Shown here in pieces: positions 1-11,800 of a DNA stretch of 64,000 bases; position 1 is the stretch's first letter, and the number at the start of each line of letters is the position of its first letter. The notes under the pieces were generated by a model that was not told the origin of the DNA, searched no databases, and worked only from the letters and a program-made list of their open reading frames with translations. Location: the NCBI GenBank assembly GCA_028554645.1, contig JAQOOI010000017.1, positions 1,054,001 to 1,118,000 on the forward strand, given 5' to 3'. The position numbers were made by a program, and so were the translations under genes. This stretch comes from Omphalotus guepiniiformis. Lineage: Eukaryota > Basidiomycota > Agaricomycetes > Agaricales > Omphalotaceae.

Positions 1-1800
1 CCATGAAGAGAGCCATGCGACGTAGATGAGGACATTGTCGATCGTGAGGAACCATTCAAAAGACTGTCCGTTGTACTGACCGTCGTTGCTGTGCTCCCAC
101 TCAACATCCTCATCGCCTTCGAGTTACCACCGAATTCTTCCATATCAAGAGCGCGCCCTTCAGTTTGCTGCGGTTGCTGGGCCTGTTGCTGGAACGCAGG
201 ATTCTGAGCTTGAAACATGTTTACGAGTGTCTGAATAGTGTTCTTCCACGCTTCAAGGGAGGAGCGGTCTTTGTATATGAGGATAAACGAAGCAAGCTCG
301 TCCTCCATGTCGATAGTTAACGACATCTCCCCTGCAGCACTGGAGGCTGTAACTTGTTTGATGTGCCGTACGTAGATTCTACCTTTAAGACGCAAAACAC
401 CTTTGGTCTGGGTAGAAGAGGACAAAGTGGACCCTGCATCTGTAAGTCCAGAGGCATTAGATAGGAGTCGACCTAGGGAGCGCTTTTTCTCTTCGACGAC
501 ACAAATCAGGGCTTCCTTGAATAGATATACGTAGAACTCTCGCACAAGAGAGTCTCGCCGTACAGAGAGGAGGTCGTACATCTGGAGGGGACCGAGATCA
601 GAAAGGGGGTGCCCTTTCCAGTCAATGATGCGGTTCCTCAAGTCCTCGGTAATGGCGTTAAATGGAGAATCCTCTTCATTGATGATGACGGAAGGTTCAG
701 GATCATGTACTGAAGATGGATACTGATTATCCTGTGGCTGACTGTCCGGGAGTTGATACGTGTCTGTCGTTTGCCGACGTCGAGGTTGAGGCGATGAGTG
801 ACCGGTATCGTGTCTAGTATGACTGGTAGCGTCTCGACGAGAGTACTCTTGTGGAGCGGGACCAGGAATGGGAGCATTGAGGCGTTTTCCCGGAAGCTCG
901 ATGATAACGATACATGTTAGGGGTTGATTCACATCGTGCGTGCGCGTCAGGGACGAGAACTCGGGGCGAACTTGGATGGAGGGTGCGACGATGTAATGGG
1001 AGTGCTCGTTGCTAGGGTTCGATTTGACAGAACCAGTGTGGTCGAGGGGATCATCTTCGTTGGGATCATATGGTTTGTGCGCTGGTGGTCGCCAACGGCT
1101 CGAGGTGGTATCCCGACCTGGGTAAAGGTTTTGAGCACTTGGGTCGCCGACACCAGTGAGAGCAGCGAGTTCTATTTAACAGGAGCGTGAGTTTATTGCT
1201 CATAGAAGAAGACAAGACTCACTGTTTGATTTGCCCCCATCTCCGTCTCCAACTTTCATCGGACGCCTACATACTCCGCAGACGCCAAGATTCGACTTTC
1301 TGGGCACGGTAGACTTTGCCTGGTTCGGTGGTGGTCCATACACAGCGGTGAAACAAGCCTAGAGAGGTGTGAGACATAAGATCGGACGGATGTAAAAGAG
1401 AACGAACCTCATGAAGAGCGTGCCCACATTCTGGGACGATATGAGGTTTTTCGCCGGGGAGCCTGAAGCTGAAACTAAGGGGTTCCAAGCAGACTGGACA
1501 ATCCTCTTCGTCGTCTCCATTGTCTGTACTTGAAACGACGGGCATTGGTGGAAGATGCATAGCGGCGTAAGGATGAGAAGTGAGGGAGTCTGGAGCAGAG
1601 AGTTTACTGTCTGTAGAAACAGCAGAAAATACGCTTGGAGGCTTTGCTGATTTGTTTGAACGGAAAATGGAATGAAGAGACCTGACACTGGCCTTGGACG
1701 AACCCGGAGGCAAAGGGGCCAGACGGGGGTTTTGGAAAGAATTGTCCAACTGATGCAAGTTAGGATCAGCCTGTCGATTTTTAGAATACCAATTCGACAT
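1..1800 (-). CDS. Far1/Ste5-like RING-PH signalling scaffold (partial, runs off left edge)
   Basis: Exons 1800-1408, 1358-1223 and 1171 to the window edge join in frame; the 3' end is missing. A Ser-rich N-terminus is followed by a RING-type zinc motif: C101 and C104 (CPVCLEPL), then ECGHALHEACF around residues 124-134, then CGVCRRPM. After a linker, about residues 350-500 read as a PH domain (begins near RIIDWKGHPLSDLGPLQMYD), then a Gln-rich and Ser-rich stretch. RING followed by PH is the order in the Ste5/Far1 scaffold family, which usually ends in a VWA-like domain that would lie outside this window. Family members tether G-beta and MAPK-cascade kinases at the membrane; that role is inferred here. 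Start chosen at 1800, the first Met of the open exon, with a purine-rich (minus-strand) tract just upstream. Alternative: a RING-PH ubiquitin ligase unrelated to mating. Confidence 0.7.
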
Positions 1801-4106
1801 CTCCTTTTCTTTTTTCTTCTTCGTTTTGTCTTCAACTTTCGCTGCTCGTCGTCTGCTGTCTCGAGTTGTGGTAGGGTAGGCTAATTAGCTGCCATCTGCG
1901 TCGTCCTTAGTTCGAATATCTCCCCTCTATGAACTGTAATTTGTGTTTATTCCCCTTTTGTTTTTATCTCTCACGCGCACGCCTCGCTTCAACCACAATC
2001 ATTCTGGATCTCTCGGTCGCGAAGACAACATGTCTACTGTTTTACCTATTCTGACGGCACATACGAGCATGTATGCTCATACTACTGTTCGTTTCTCTTC
2101 TTCTTCAATGTGCGCGCCCCAACACTCAGACTGAAAGCATTGACAATGCTCGTGAATCCCGACACCAGTCAATTTTTCCATCATTGATATATGATACTCT
2201 AGTCTCTCGAATTCCAAGAAGCATCGCACATATATCAGCAGAGATCTCCTCATATGCTGCTTATGTATTTACGCGGGATTGTCTAGTTCATTCAAATCTG
2301 ATGTTGACAGCGCATGGGTCCTGGAGGCTGTATTTTCCTGTGAACTGTCAATTCTTTCTGCTTTCTGTAAGTAACAATCTCTCACCCCACGGGATCTTGA
2401 AATATCTCTAATTCTATTCCAAAGCCAATGCTCTCATCGGTGGCGTAGATGCTACCTAAGTATTGAGCGCAGTCGACACAAATTGAATTCGGCGCCTGTG
2501 CGGCCAGTCTCAGTAGGTCATTGAATATTTCCTGAAGTGAACATAGTCATCCAATGGGGATGATGGCAAGGTCTGCATCACTGGCACTGCCCAGCGGTTC
2601 AAAAGAACCTTGTTTACACTCCTCCCCTTACAATCTTGAATCTTCCAAGTTCAACTTCCAACTTCTGAAAGCAGAGCTTGATCTTTCGGCTGTCCCGGCT
2701 ATCGTCGGTAGCCATGCTGAATCCTGATCTGCGTCCGAAGCTGCGTTGAAACTGTTTCTACCTGGCTCTGCGTTAGTCGGATTCTCAAATGCCTGCACGT
2801 TGCTAACAGCAGACCTCTCACTGTGCTTTTTTTAGTTATTTTGTAAGTTTCCGTACCCGTGCTTTCTAAAATGTATATGATCACTCAAGCACATCCTCGC
2901 CTAGATCGAAACATTATGCAGGTTCATGCATTATAAGTAAATAAAGTCGACTTCTCGCCTGCTCCGATTCTGTTCGACTTTTCTAGCGAGTGCGACTCAC
3001 ATGAGCCATGATGTGCTTATATGATGTTCCAACGGACCAACTTCTGGATCCATCACGCCTACATACGCGAAGACGATCTATAGGACCGCAAAAGGTTAAC
3101 TGAGGTCTGTTTGGTTTTCGACGGAATTCTATTTCGACAGCAAACTTATCTATCGCCGGTATGTTCTGGATTCATCTCAGTTGTCTCGGGCCTTCATTGT
3201 ACTTAGTCTGATTCGTGGCCATACGGCCATACGTATACAAAGCGTGAATATCGTATCGCAAGTGCCCATCAACTGTCTGGCAGGTGCCTCGCCGTCCTTT
3301 CTCTGCCATGCTTTACGCAGTGCCAGTGTCATGATAAAGTGTGGCACTATTCCATGACATACGCATGATGTTTCCTCGGAGGTGTGTAGCTCGTATTCTT
3401 GCGGTATCAATTAAAGGCGATGGATGGCTGAACACCGAATTGAGGCATCCGAAGGAAGCTACTTTACGACCCTCTTATTGTACATGCTAATCTCTCAGTT
3501 GCAGACGACGGGGACTAAGCCTGAGGTGGTGCATAGCCTGTAAGTGGGACACTTCTGTGGTTTGGGTCCATTATTCGATTAATCGTCTATGCGCTGCATA
3601 AGTTACGTCGAAGGTCGTCGGGTGAAAGACTCCGGACTGCCTGCTTTTGTGATCGTATACGTACGCGACCTACTTATACTCGAGTAGCATGAATAATGAT
3701 ATTTGTAAGGGAATAAGTACCAGCCTTAGTTGCTCATTTCCTTCAGGCTCTCAATTGTACTACTTACCTGGGACAGTATTGTATCACCATGAGGCAAAGC
3801 CAAATTCAAGGGTCGAAATTCGAATCGTTACTAATGATTGAGTGGACCATAACCTGGACTCATTATTTAAATATACTTACTGTACAGTACGCATACGGTT
3901 TGAATTTGAGGGCTTTCAGGATTCTGTATTACCTCATCGCGATGACTGGACACTTACTAACAATTACATATCATATCCAATGTACTAGGAAGGTTTAGCG
4001 TGCATCCTATTTCAGCGGGTTTGCTCTTCATTCTATGCGTCCTCAATTCACCAGATTACACCTGAGACATATTCAGACAACCCAATTTCGACGAGTACAT
4101 TGAACA
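1801..4106. other. Gene-poor intergenic stretch
   Basis: This is 2.3 kb with no coding sequence I can support. The longest open frame (2073-2411, plus, 112 aa) has no recognisable domain and no supporting splice structure. The first 50 bases carry a pyrimidine-rich tract (plus strand) next to the scaffold gene start, consistent with its promoter. The rest is AT-richer unique sequence without obvious repeats. Confidence 0.5.
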
Positions 4107-4818
4107 ATGACTCTTCCTTGGCCTTCCCCTCTAGCTGGATACGAAAATGCACCACCTCTTCCGACCGATTTCAATCCTGATGGGAAAAGTCTGGTGAATC
4201 TAGCACCAGGGCAAGAAACGAAGCTTAGCAAGGCCTACGAAGAATTCGTCGACCCAATTGATAAGAAGAACAACGGATTCGACTTTCATAGTACGTGTTT
4301 CGTATTGCTGATCTTGCACTATGCTCATTGAATGCAGTTTATTATATGCAGACTGTACCAGATCAGATGGAATTCGCTCGGCAGCTGCATGAGAGAATAC
4401 GGAGGGAATTTCCAGAGGTACCTTCCGTCTTAGTTGTGTTGTCGGACACAATCCTTTTCGCTCACGTCTTACATAGCTTCGAATCTACCGCTTCTGGGAA
4501 AAACCTGTTGGCCCACACCCTGTAGCAATGTTTGAGGTCAACACATTTAATCCCCACCAAACCGGAACGCTGTTTTCTTGGCTTGCGGTACATCGGGGAC
4601 CGTGTTCGTGCGTACTGACTCCTGAGAGCCCTGATTTGAAGATATCCGTTGTTTACGTGCTATATTGCAGTGTTCTTGTTCATCCCAACACAGGGGAAGC
4701 TTTCAAAGATCATACGGAGCTTGTAACGTGGATGGGGAAACCCTGGCCTCTCTATACTGATATTCTCAAGAATCATGTGGAAAAACATGTAACTGAGGGA
4801 CAAGCTAAGGGTCCGTAA
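4107..4818 (+). CDS. DOPA 4,5-dioxygenase family protein
   Basis: Four exons (4107-4290, 4338-4417, 4477-4607, 4671-4818) join to 180 aa. Motifs match the small non-heme dioxygenase family typified by fungal DOPA 4,5-dioxygenase: FDFHIYYMQT with a conserved His near the N-terminus, VAMFEVNTFNPHQTG with the second His, and LVHPNTGEAFKDHT near the C-terminus. The family cleaves the catechol ring of L-DOPA in betalain-type pigment formation in Amanita, but many fungal members have unknown substrates. The start is the first Met of exon 1, in a good context after an A-rich leader. It has no obvious pathway partner nearby: the next genes are CBS and TEL1. Length is near the family norm. Substrate is not determinable from sequence. 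Confidence 0.85.
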
Positions 4819-6665
4819 TGCAATGGTGGGTTGCTCTGACTATGTAAGTCCTCCTGTCTCTGATCAACAAACTCAATCATACTCTCATCAGGTAGTGCTA
4901 TGTACTAGCTCTTTGTGTAAATGTACCACGCAATGAAGATATGGTATCAGACGCACACAGTGCATTTTGGGCTTACGACCCGGCTCAACATTTGCATGGG
5001 GAATTGTATGGGACTGGACTCTGGTTCATATCCGGGTGGCCAATTGCCGTGCTCATGAAAGGATATTACTGTAGCTTCTTAACGGTGTTGAGCCTATTGA
5101 GATCTGCGGTTCCCGTGGGGAGTCAAATCAGGATAAATGTGAGCTACTAATAGAGCACATCGTTTGTTCCCACTGCTACTCAGTCCAACGTGTAGCGACA
5201 ATGTAGTTGCTGTCTCGCATGTATTAAGGATTGCGAAATGATTTACGTTTAATACTTCCTCCAAACGGGGTCTTTGAAAACCATTAAGTATATAGTGGTT
5301 TTGAGTACTGTCTGGATTACGTGGTGCAACTTCATGGGTAACGAATCAGCGCTCAGCTTTTGCCTGTGAGAGGAAGAAAGCGTGAAAGGCATTTTATTTT
5401 ACTTTAGTACAGGGAATTGCCTATTCATCATTATATTGAGCATACTTACACTACGAGTGCCAGACAGAAACAACCACTAGGAGGATTTTGAGAATGGACC
5501 AAGGTCCATGATTAGCTCGCGAGCGAATGTGAGTGGGTGGCAGCGGCTACTGACCATTGTAACTTGCTTCATGCAGTCACTTCACTTCATTTCCCTTCGT
5601 ACTTGCCATCAATACCGCACACAAGAATCGATCTAGTGATAGGAAGAATCACCACCGAGGAATAATGGCTTTAACTGCAGAGGGGATAATATCCAGATGG
5701 ATGCTCATGAAAGAGTCCGTTCCTATGCAGCTGCTGGTACTTGATGTTTTCGGCGGCATCGATGACTGAATAGCGCTCGTGAACGGATATGGTATTTGGA
5801 TAGGTCAGGGTTTTACCACTCCTTGATGTCGTTGAGTCTGTGCATGTGAAGATAACGATTGCCTTTGCGAATTAACACCCTGGTGAACGTTCCGTCTTGA
5901 ATAGATCTGTGGTGAAGGCAGTTCGTCGTGCACGCCTAAGCCCATGACAAAGGTGGTGTACGGGTGTTCTTGGGCTTCACCCACTCTCTCTTCTAATGGG
6001 AGGAGGATGGCTATTAACATCGATAACGGGTAGGTGGCTTTCCGTCGACGCTTGGCCTGAACAAAGGTATCCGAGATACCCGACCTCGTGTCTGTCATCA
6101 GGTAGGACAGGTACGAGCAAGTCAACATAGTAGGTTTGACCAGATAAATGCCATTTTGCGCACAAACAATGCGAAGTGAGCTGCAAGAATTCTCGGGTGA
6201 GTATGTGGTCCTCATTGATTTTGAGAGTGTGTTCATCGGAGCCACGCGTGTTCGAAGACATTCTGAAACGCGCCACCCACAGAACCAACCTGAAATCTGG
6301 TCAGCATTAGGTTCACTTGTGCCCAAGGAGGTGCAGGGTGAGTTATCCCACACTACGGCCTTAAAGAACCAGATCTCTACCTGTCTGTCTTTCATGTGCA
6401 GGTTTTTGGGGTCGACCTGATTGTCGACTAAGCCAGCATGGCCAGGCGTCCGCATAAGAGATGAAATTTCTGAAATATGGGTCGACATCGACGTTTTGCA
6501 TTCGGCGCCTCAATGTGAGGACTGGAGTGGGGAGTGCACTCCGGCATCATACCAAAAGTAGCCCCGGTGCTCGGTCGCCGTAGACTATTTAGGGGCTCAC
6601 AGCATGCTATCATCCTTGAGCTACAACTACACTCATCTGGCATACATCGTATCGTCTATCCTCCA
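4819..6665. other. Intergenic stretch with unassigned open frames
   Basis: The 1.85 kb between the dioxygenase gene and CBS has no gene I recognise. The most notable open frame is 5805-6488 on the minus strand (227 aa), overlapped by open frames on the same strand (5977-6288) and opposite strand (6148-6420). None shows a known motif. Frequent Ser, Arg, Trp and Cys in all frames suggest non-coding DNA or a decayed element. The last roughly 100 bases must contain the CBS promoter. Confidence 0.45.
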
Positions 6666-8262
6666 ATGCCTCAAGTTCTCAACACAGCTTTAGATGCCGT
6701 TGGCCATACGCCTCTTATACGTCTCTCGAGGGTTCAAAATCAATACGGACTGAGATGCAACATATGTAAGAAATTTTTTATTCGGAAGCTCATGATCCGA
6801 GAAGTTGATTTTCGCTTTCTTACATATTAGGGAAAGTTGAATACATGTCTGCTGGAGGATCTGTAAAAGATCGTATTGCGAAAGCAATGGTAGAAGCCGC
6901 TGAGAAGGAGGGCAAACTTATACCGGGAAAGAGTGTCGTCATAGAGCCCACCTCAGGCAATACTGGTATGTCTGCCTTTGATTTTTCGTAAGCTGGTTAT
7001 GATAACGGCTATTGTCGCAGGCATTGGACTTGCTATGGCTTGTGCCATAAAGGTAAGTACTAATGCTGATATTGTGGAGTGGGCATATACTGAATACTAT
7101 AGATAAGGGTTATTCGGTGATTATCACCCTGCCTAACAAAATGTCACTTGTGGGTCTCTCTCTCTTGCTTGTGATTTTCACACACAAACTAAACTCTCCA
7201 TAGGAGAAAGAGGCTGCGCTCCGCGCACTGGGAGCTGAGGTCGTTCGTACTCCTACGGAGGCGGCATGGGACTCACCGCAGAGTCATATAGGTAGAGTCT
7301 ACTTCACCTGACCGGAACTCTCGTGGCTGAATTCCTTAACGATCGCTAGGTGTTGCGCAGAGATTGCAGCGTGAGATACCGTATGGTATCATATTGGACC
7401 AGTATAAGAACGTGCGCCAAGTTTCAAATACACCTACCTCTAGTTTGTCTTGACATCTGACATTGTTACAAGGTCAACAACCCCCTTGCTCATGAGCTGA
7501 CCACTGGCCCAGAGATTATTGAAGCGATTGTGTCGACACCTTCATCTCACATGCAGCCGTCATCTCAGAAAGTTGATGTCGTTGTAGCAGGTGCTGGCAC
7601 CGGAGGAACGATTACAGGTATTTCCAGAGCAGTCAAGAAGACACATAACAAGGAGTGTATCGTTGTTGGTGTGGACCCCGTGAGTATTTGCAATTAACCA
7701 GAATTAACGGATTCACTTATTCTTACGATAGGACGGTAGTATACTGGCGCTCCCCGACACTCTGAATGCCAAACATCAAGGCGACCAATACGTTGTGGAA
7801 GGAATTGGCTACGACTTTGTACCGGATGTTCTTTCCCGGGATCCAGCAGATGTAGACACATGGATCAAAACCAGTGATGATGAAGCCTTTGCTGCTGTAC
7901 AAGTTTTGATGAGGAAGGAAGGATTGTTAGTTGGAGGAAGTAGTGGAAGTGCTTTATCCGGAGCTCTTAAATGGCTGAAAGAGACCCCAAAAGGTCGTGA
8001 GGTTTCGCAGACGGAAGGCATGAATGTTGTCGTGATGCTGCCGGATGGGTGAGTGATGGATGGATATTCACGACAGTCTGGTTCATTGGCTCATTCCATC
8101 TACAGAGTCAGAAATTACATGGGCAAAGAGTGGTTCCTGAAGCTGGCCACAGGGGCCGCGCCAACCTCACTTGCGAAAACCATTGCCCAGGTATTGAATC
8201 CAAACGACGAGAGCTTAAAAGTTGCTTCGGATGAAGGAGCAAGCAGATTGTTTCATCTCTAG
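6666..8262 (+). CDS. CYS4: Cystathionine beta-synthase, catalytic core only
   Basis: Nine exons (6666-6765, 6831-6965, 7021-7052, 7108-7149, 7204-7291, 7350-7411, 7473-7679, 7732-8048, 8106-8262) give 379 aa. This PLP enzyme condenses homocysteine and serine to cystathionine in transsulfuration. Visible landmarks: [10 protein letters not shown] with the PLP lysine at about K46, EPTSGNTG, the fungal CBS signature around [14 protein letters not shown], the phosphate-binding [10 protein letters not shown] and GGSSGSA near the C-terminus. The order and spacing fit CBS better than O-acetylserine sulfhydrylase, chiefly through the [13 protein letters not shown] region. The protein stops about 50 residues after VVVMLPDG, so the C-terminal CBS (Bateman) pair of yeast Cys4 (507 aa) is absent, and there is no N-terminal heme segment. 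The exon 1/2 junction yields NIWKVEYM, one residue shorter than I would expect. Confidence 0.9.
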
Positions 8263-8836
8263 TAGTGGTAACATTTGCCTGCGTTGTACACGAAACGTAA
8301 CTAGCGCGCACGAATTTTTGTAAAGCATTCTCAAAATATTATTCAATTACAATAGTTCTAATTGTTAAACATGACATTGAAGGAAATGTATGTGGGACAA
8401 CTACAGAAAATGAGGCATCCACCTATACAGGAGACCACGTATCTAGAAGTCGACCATCCACCCGTTGATTAGGCGGGTGAAATCCATTGCTGTAGGCGCA
8501 TCACCAGAACCAAGCAGTTGTAGATGCATTAGGCACTGCTCGGGCAGAAAGTGGCCAAGTAAAATCCAACACTTCAGTATAAGTCCAAGGCAGATCACAC
8601 AAACACAGTAGTCGTTTTTCGGAAATTTGCATACGTGAGTGAAAGGGAGAAAAAGCAACAAAAAAAGCGGAGGAAAATTTTTTGCGATTATATACTTCAG
8701 AATTTGAACTCCGACAACCTTAGAACCAAGCATGATCAAATAACGCGTTCGCGATCAAGGCCTTTGACTGCCTTTGACCCACTTCTAATTTGACCTTAGT
8801 CCATTGGCCTTCTTCATCTTCATGTTGGAACCATAA
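8263..8836. other. Intergenic, CBS 3' region and TEL1 upstream region
   Basis: No coding sequence is supported. The first part is AT-rich and probably contains the CBS 3' UTR. The right end leads into the pyrimidine tract before TEL1. The 98-aa minus frame at 8443-8739 is Leu/Phe/Cys-rich with no motif and looks like chance. Confidence 0.5.
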
Positions 8837-8870
8837 CTTTTTTCTTCCTCTCTTTTCTTCCTCATTTCAT
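8837..8870 (+). promoter_or_regulatory. Pyrimidine-rich tract directly before TEL1 start
   Basis: About 34 bases of almost pure C/T on the plus strand end just before the TEL1 ATG at 8872. CT-rich blocks directly upstream of the start are common core-promoter or transcription-start elements in fungi. Role is inferred from position and composition only. Confidence 0.4.
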
Positions 8871-8871
8871 C

Positions 8872-11800
8872 ATGTCGAACAATAATGTTCACCACAATGT
8901 CAGGAACGTCCTCGAGCTTCTGAAGAGCAAGAAGGTCCGAGATCGCCAGGAAGGTCTCACTACGCTCAAGGATCTCTTTTCTTCAGACCGAGTGGTTTCA
9001 AGATTCCATGTCAACGACAAGCAAGAGGCTAATCCGCAAGCTTGGTTGGCCATTTTTCAGGGTCTGTTTGAGTGCATACGCACTGAGAGGACTACCTTGT
9101 TTTCATCCGCGAAAGGTGCTGGAGCCGCAGAGAAGAGGCTTTCCTCTGCCGCTGGTGTTGTTCGCTGGTTCGTAGAGCGCACGAGTCGCTTGATGAACAA
9201 ACGTGTGGTCACCTGCGTCTATGAACATTTACTTCCTACGATCACCTTCAGAGGTCAGCTATTAGGGCCCGTCGTATTGGATTATGTCAATGCGCTGAAG
9301 GTGCTGGTGTCGTTTACGCCACATCTGGAACATTTGGGGGAAGAGGTGTGGGTCAGAATGGTGGAGGTCTCTTTCAATGTTATTGTGGGAAAGCCATTGA
9401 AGGCAACGTTCGCGGACGACGATAACTCGCCTATTCCCGACAGTCCCGCAACCACGGACAATTCAGAGTTATTCATTGAAGATAGCCTCATGTACGACAA
9501 CGACGATGATGATATGGGTGCTGCCACCGGCAGCAAACGCCGCCGGCGTGAAGCTAGTGTTGCGCCACAGTATACCCAATCTCGCTCACACCCAGTGAAA
9601 CGCCCCAATTCTCAGCTAGTTGTAACGTCAGAACAAAGGGCGTTTGCTTCCCTTCTAACAATTTTATTACAATCGAACTCTGCACCTCTGCTCAAAGACG
9701 AGCACGCTTCTGCTATACTGCGACGGCTGCAGATCTTCTTTGAAATGTATCCAGCCGATTCTTCTCTTCACCCCGAGCTCCTCCAGATCACCTTATCAAT
9801 CCTCAACAACTTGTCATTGAATCGGAAAAACGATGTCATGATGTTCGCTCGTAGCAATTGGAATCGATTACTAGGTCTTTGGGGAACGAAGAACAAGAGT
9901 CTGAAGGAGACACTTGTATCTATCCTTCGCATCTTGTTTCCATTTCTTACTATCGATCCCGATTCTCTTGGAACCAGTGCTTCGATCTGGTCCGAGAATC
10001 TATGGAAACTCTGGGATCTTTTGAATGGAGAGGCGGAGAACAAGTGGGGTGTCGACGGACTCTCCATGGATGCTATCAGATTGGAATTCATCTCCAATGA
10101 TTTTGGATGGGAGACAGAAGGCAGAAATCGAGCATGCATAGCAAATACATTCAGAGCTGGACCAGGTTTTGATCCTGGACAGGCTCTAACATGGGCTATT
10201 TTAGAGCTGCAAGCTGACTGCGCTGAAAAGGTGTGTCTCACCCACAATTAAAATGATCTAGTCGGTACTCATATGCGGACGTACAGCTATTCGAATATTC
10301 CGAATCTATTCATTCTCGTCCAAGCTCATCTCAGACGACCCAAGGAGCAGGCAAGCGTTTGCGTATCGAGGATCCAGTAGCATCCCTTCTCCGATCCATT
10401 CGCCTGCAAGTTTCTCCTACCCTGCGCATCTATCACCTACAGATTCTTCTGTTCTTCATCGACAGACACTGGAGCGTCTTACACGACGCAATGCAATCAG
10501 AGGTGATGAACACATTGATGCAGCTGGTAGCCTATGATGACGGGCAAGGAGGCACCCAAAGCTGGACCTTCTTGTGTTATGCCGCGATAGCACATGCGGA
10601 CTGCACCCGACTTGGAGTTGTCACTTCTGCTGGACCTTCTTCCCTTAATCCTCAAGCTACCTCTCATTTACCTCGAGATGCTTCGACATGGGATCCGATA
10701 TGGACCCATGCCATACGTCGCACCAATGTGCCAACAGTGAGCCGCTGTGCATGTCACGCGGCTGGAGCCCTACTTTTCTACCTGACTTCTCACTCCTCTG
10801 AACGCTCATTCACCCGTGCACCACTGACCTCACATCGTGTGTTATCGGAGATTGAAACTGTTGCAAAGGACTTGGATGTGCAAGGGCCAGTTGGCCCTTA
10901 CGACTCTGTCTGCTGCTTCCTTTCACTTTGTTTACGGGTCGCAAATCAAGATGTTAGATTATATCGTATGCAGCTCGAAGAGAAAGTCCTGAGTTGGCTA
11001 GTGGATTCTTGGAGCCTTGACAGGGGCAATAACGCAGAGGTGCAGTTCTATCTACCCAAAGACATTCTTCTGCTATTGGAAACAATATGTGCTTGCTCTC
11101 AACGGTCTTCTCTAATTTCCCGCGTCATGTTGCCTCAATGTGCCATTGTCCACACTCTTGAAGAGGAAGACAGAACCAGGATCATCAAGGAATTTGTTCT
11201 TTACGCTCGACTCCCGGTCCTCAGTAAGGAACATAAATTGTCGCGGGCTGGCGAGGCAGTAGGAAGTACCTCCCTCAAGTCATCGCCATCGGCTGTACCG
11301 GTGGAGGCTGATCTCGTCCAACCTCAAGGCAAGGAGCGAAGGATTTCGTCATTCTTCTTGAAATCCCTTGAAGCATTGCTGCTACAGTGGCAGGATTTCG
11401 TGGCAAGCAAGACGCTTCCTAGGGCGGGAGTTTCCAGGAACTCTATCAATGTTGCGGTCATTGCGCTTTCCTTCGAGTCTGTATTGGCATTGAATGGGAT
11501 TCGGCCCAACAGAAAAGTGGTTCAGTCTGCCTGCAAGTTGATTAGCCTTGTTACTCCGCATCTTACAAACACTCGATGGAACGCCGAGGAGAAGACACTC
11601 GTGTTACTTGCCTTAGAGCCCCTCACTTCGACAGGTTTGGTAGATTATGACCACCCTCCTTGGGTTGCTATGCTACCCCCAAATCTTGGAACAGGCATCA
11701 AACAGAAGACTCTGCGCTCTTTGCTTTCTGACGATCAGCGTAAGACTGATTTTCTACGGCTTTCACGCATGAACCATTTGAAAGCCTTATGGCAAAGCCC

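Noticed and set aside
2073..2411. 112-aa open frame in the left gap
   Set aside because: Hydrophobic start and random-looking body, no motif, no splice context, AT-rich surroundings.
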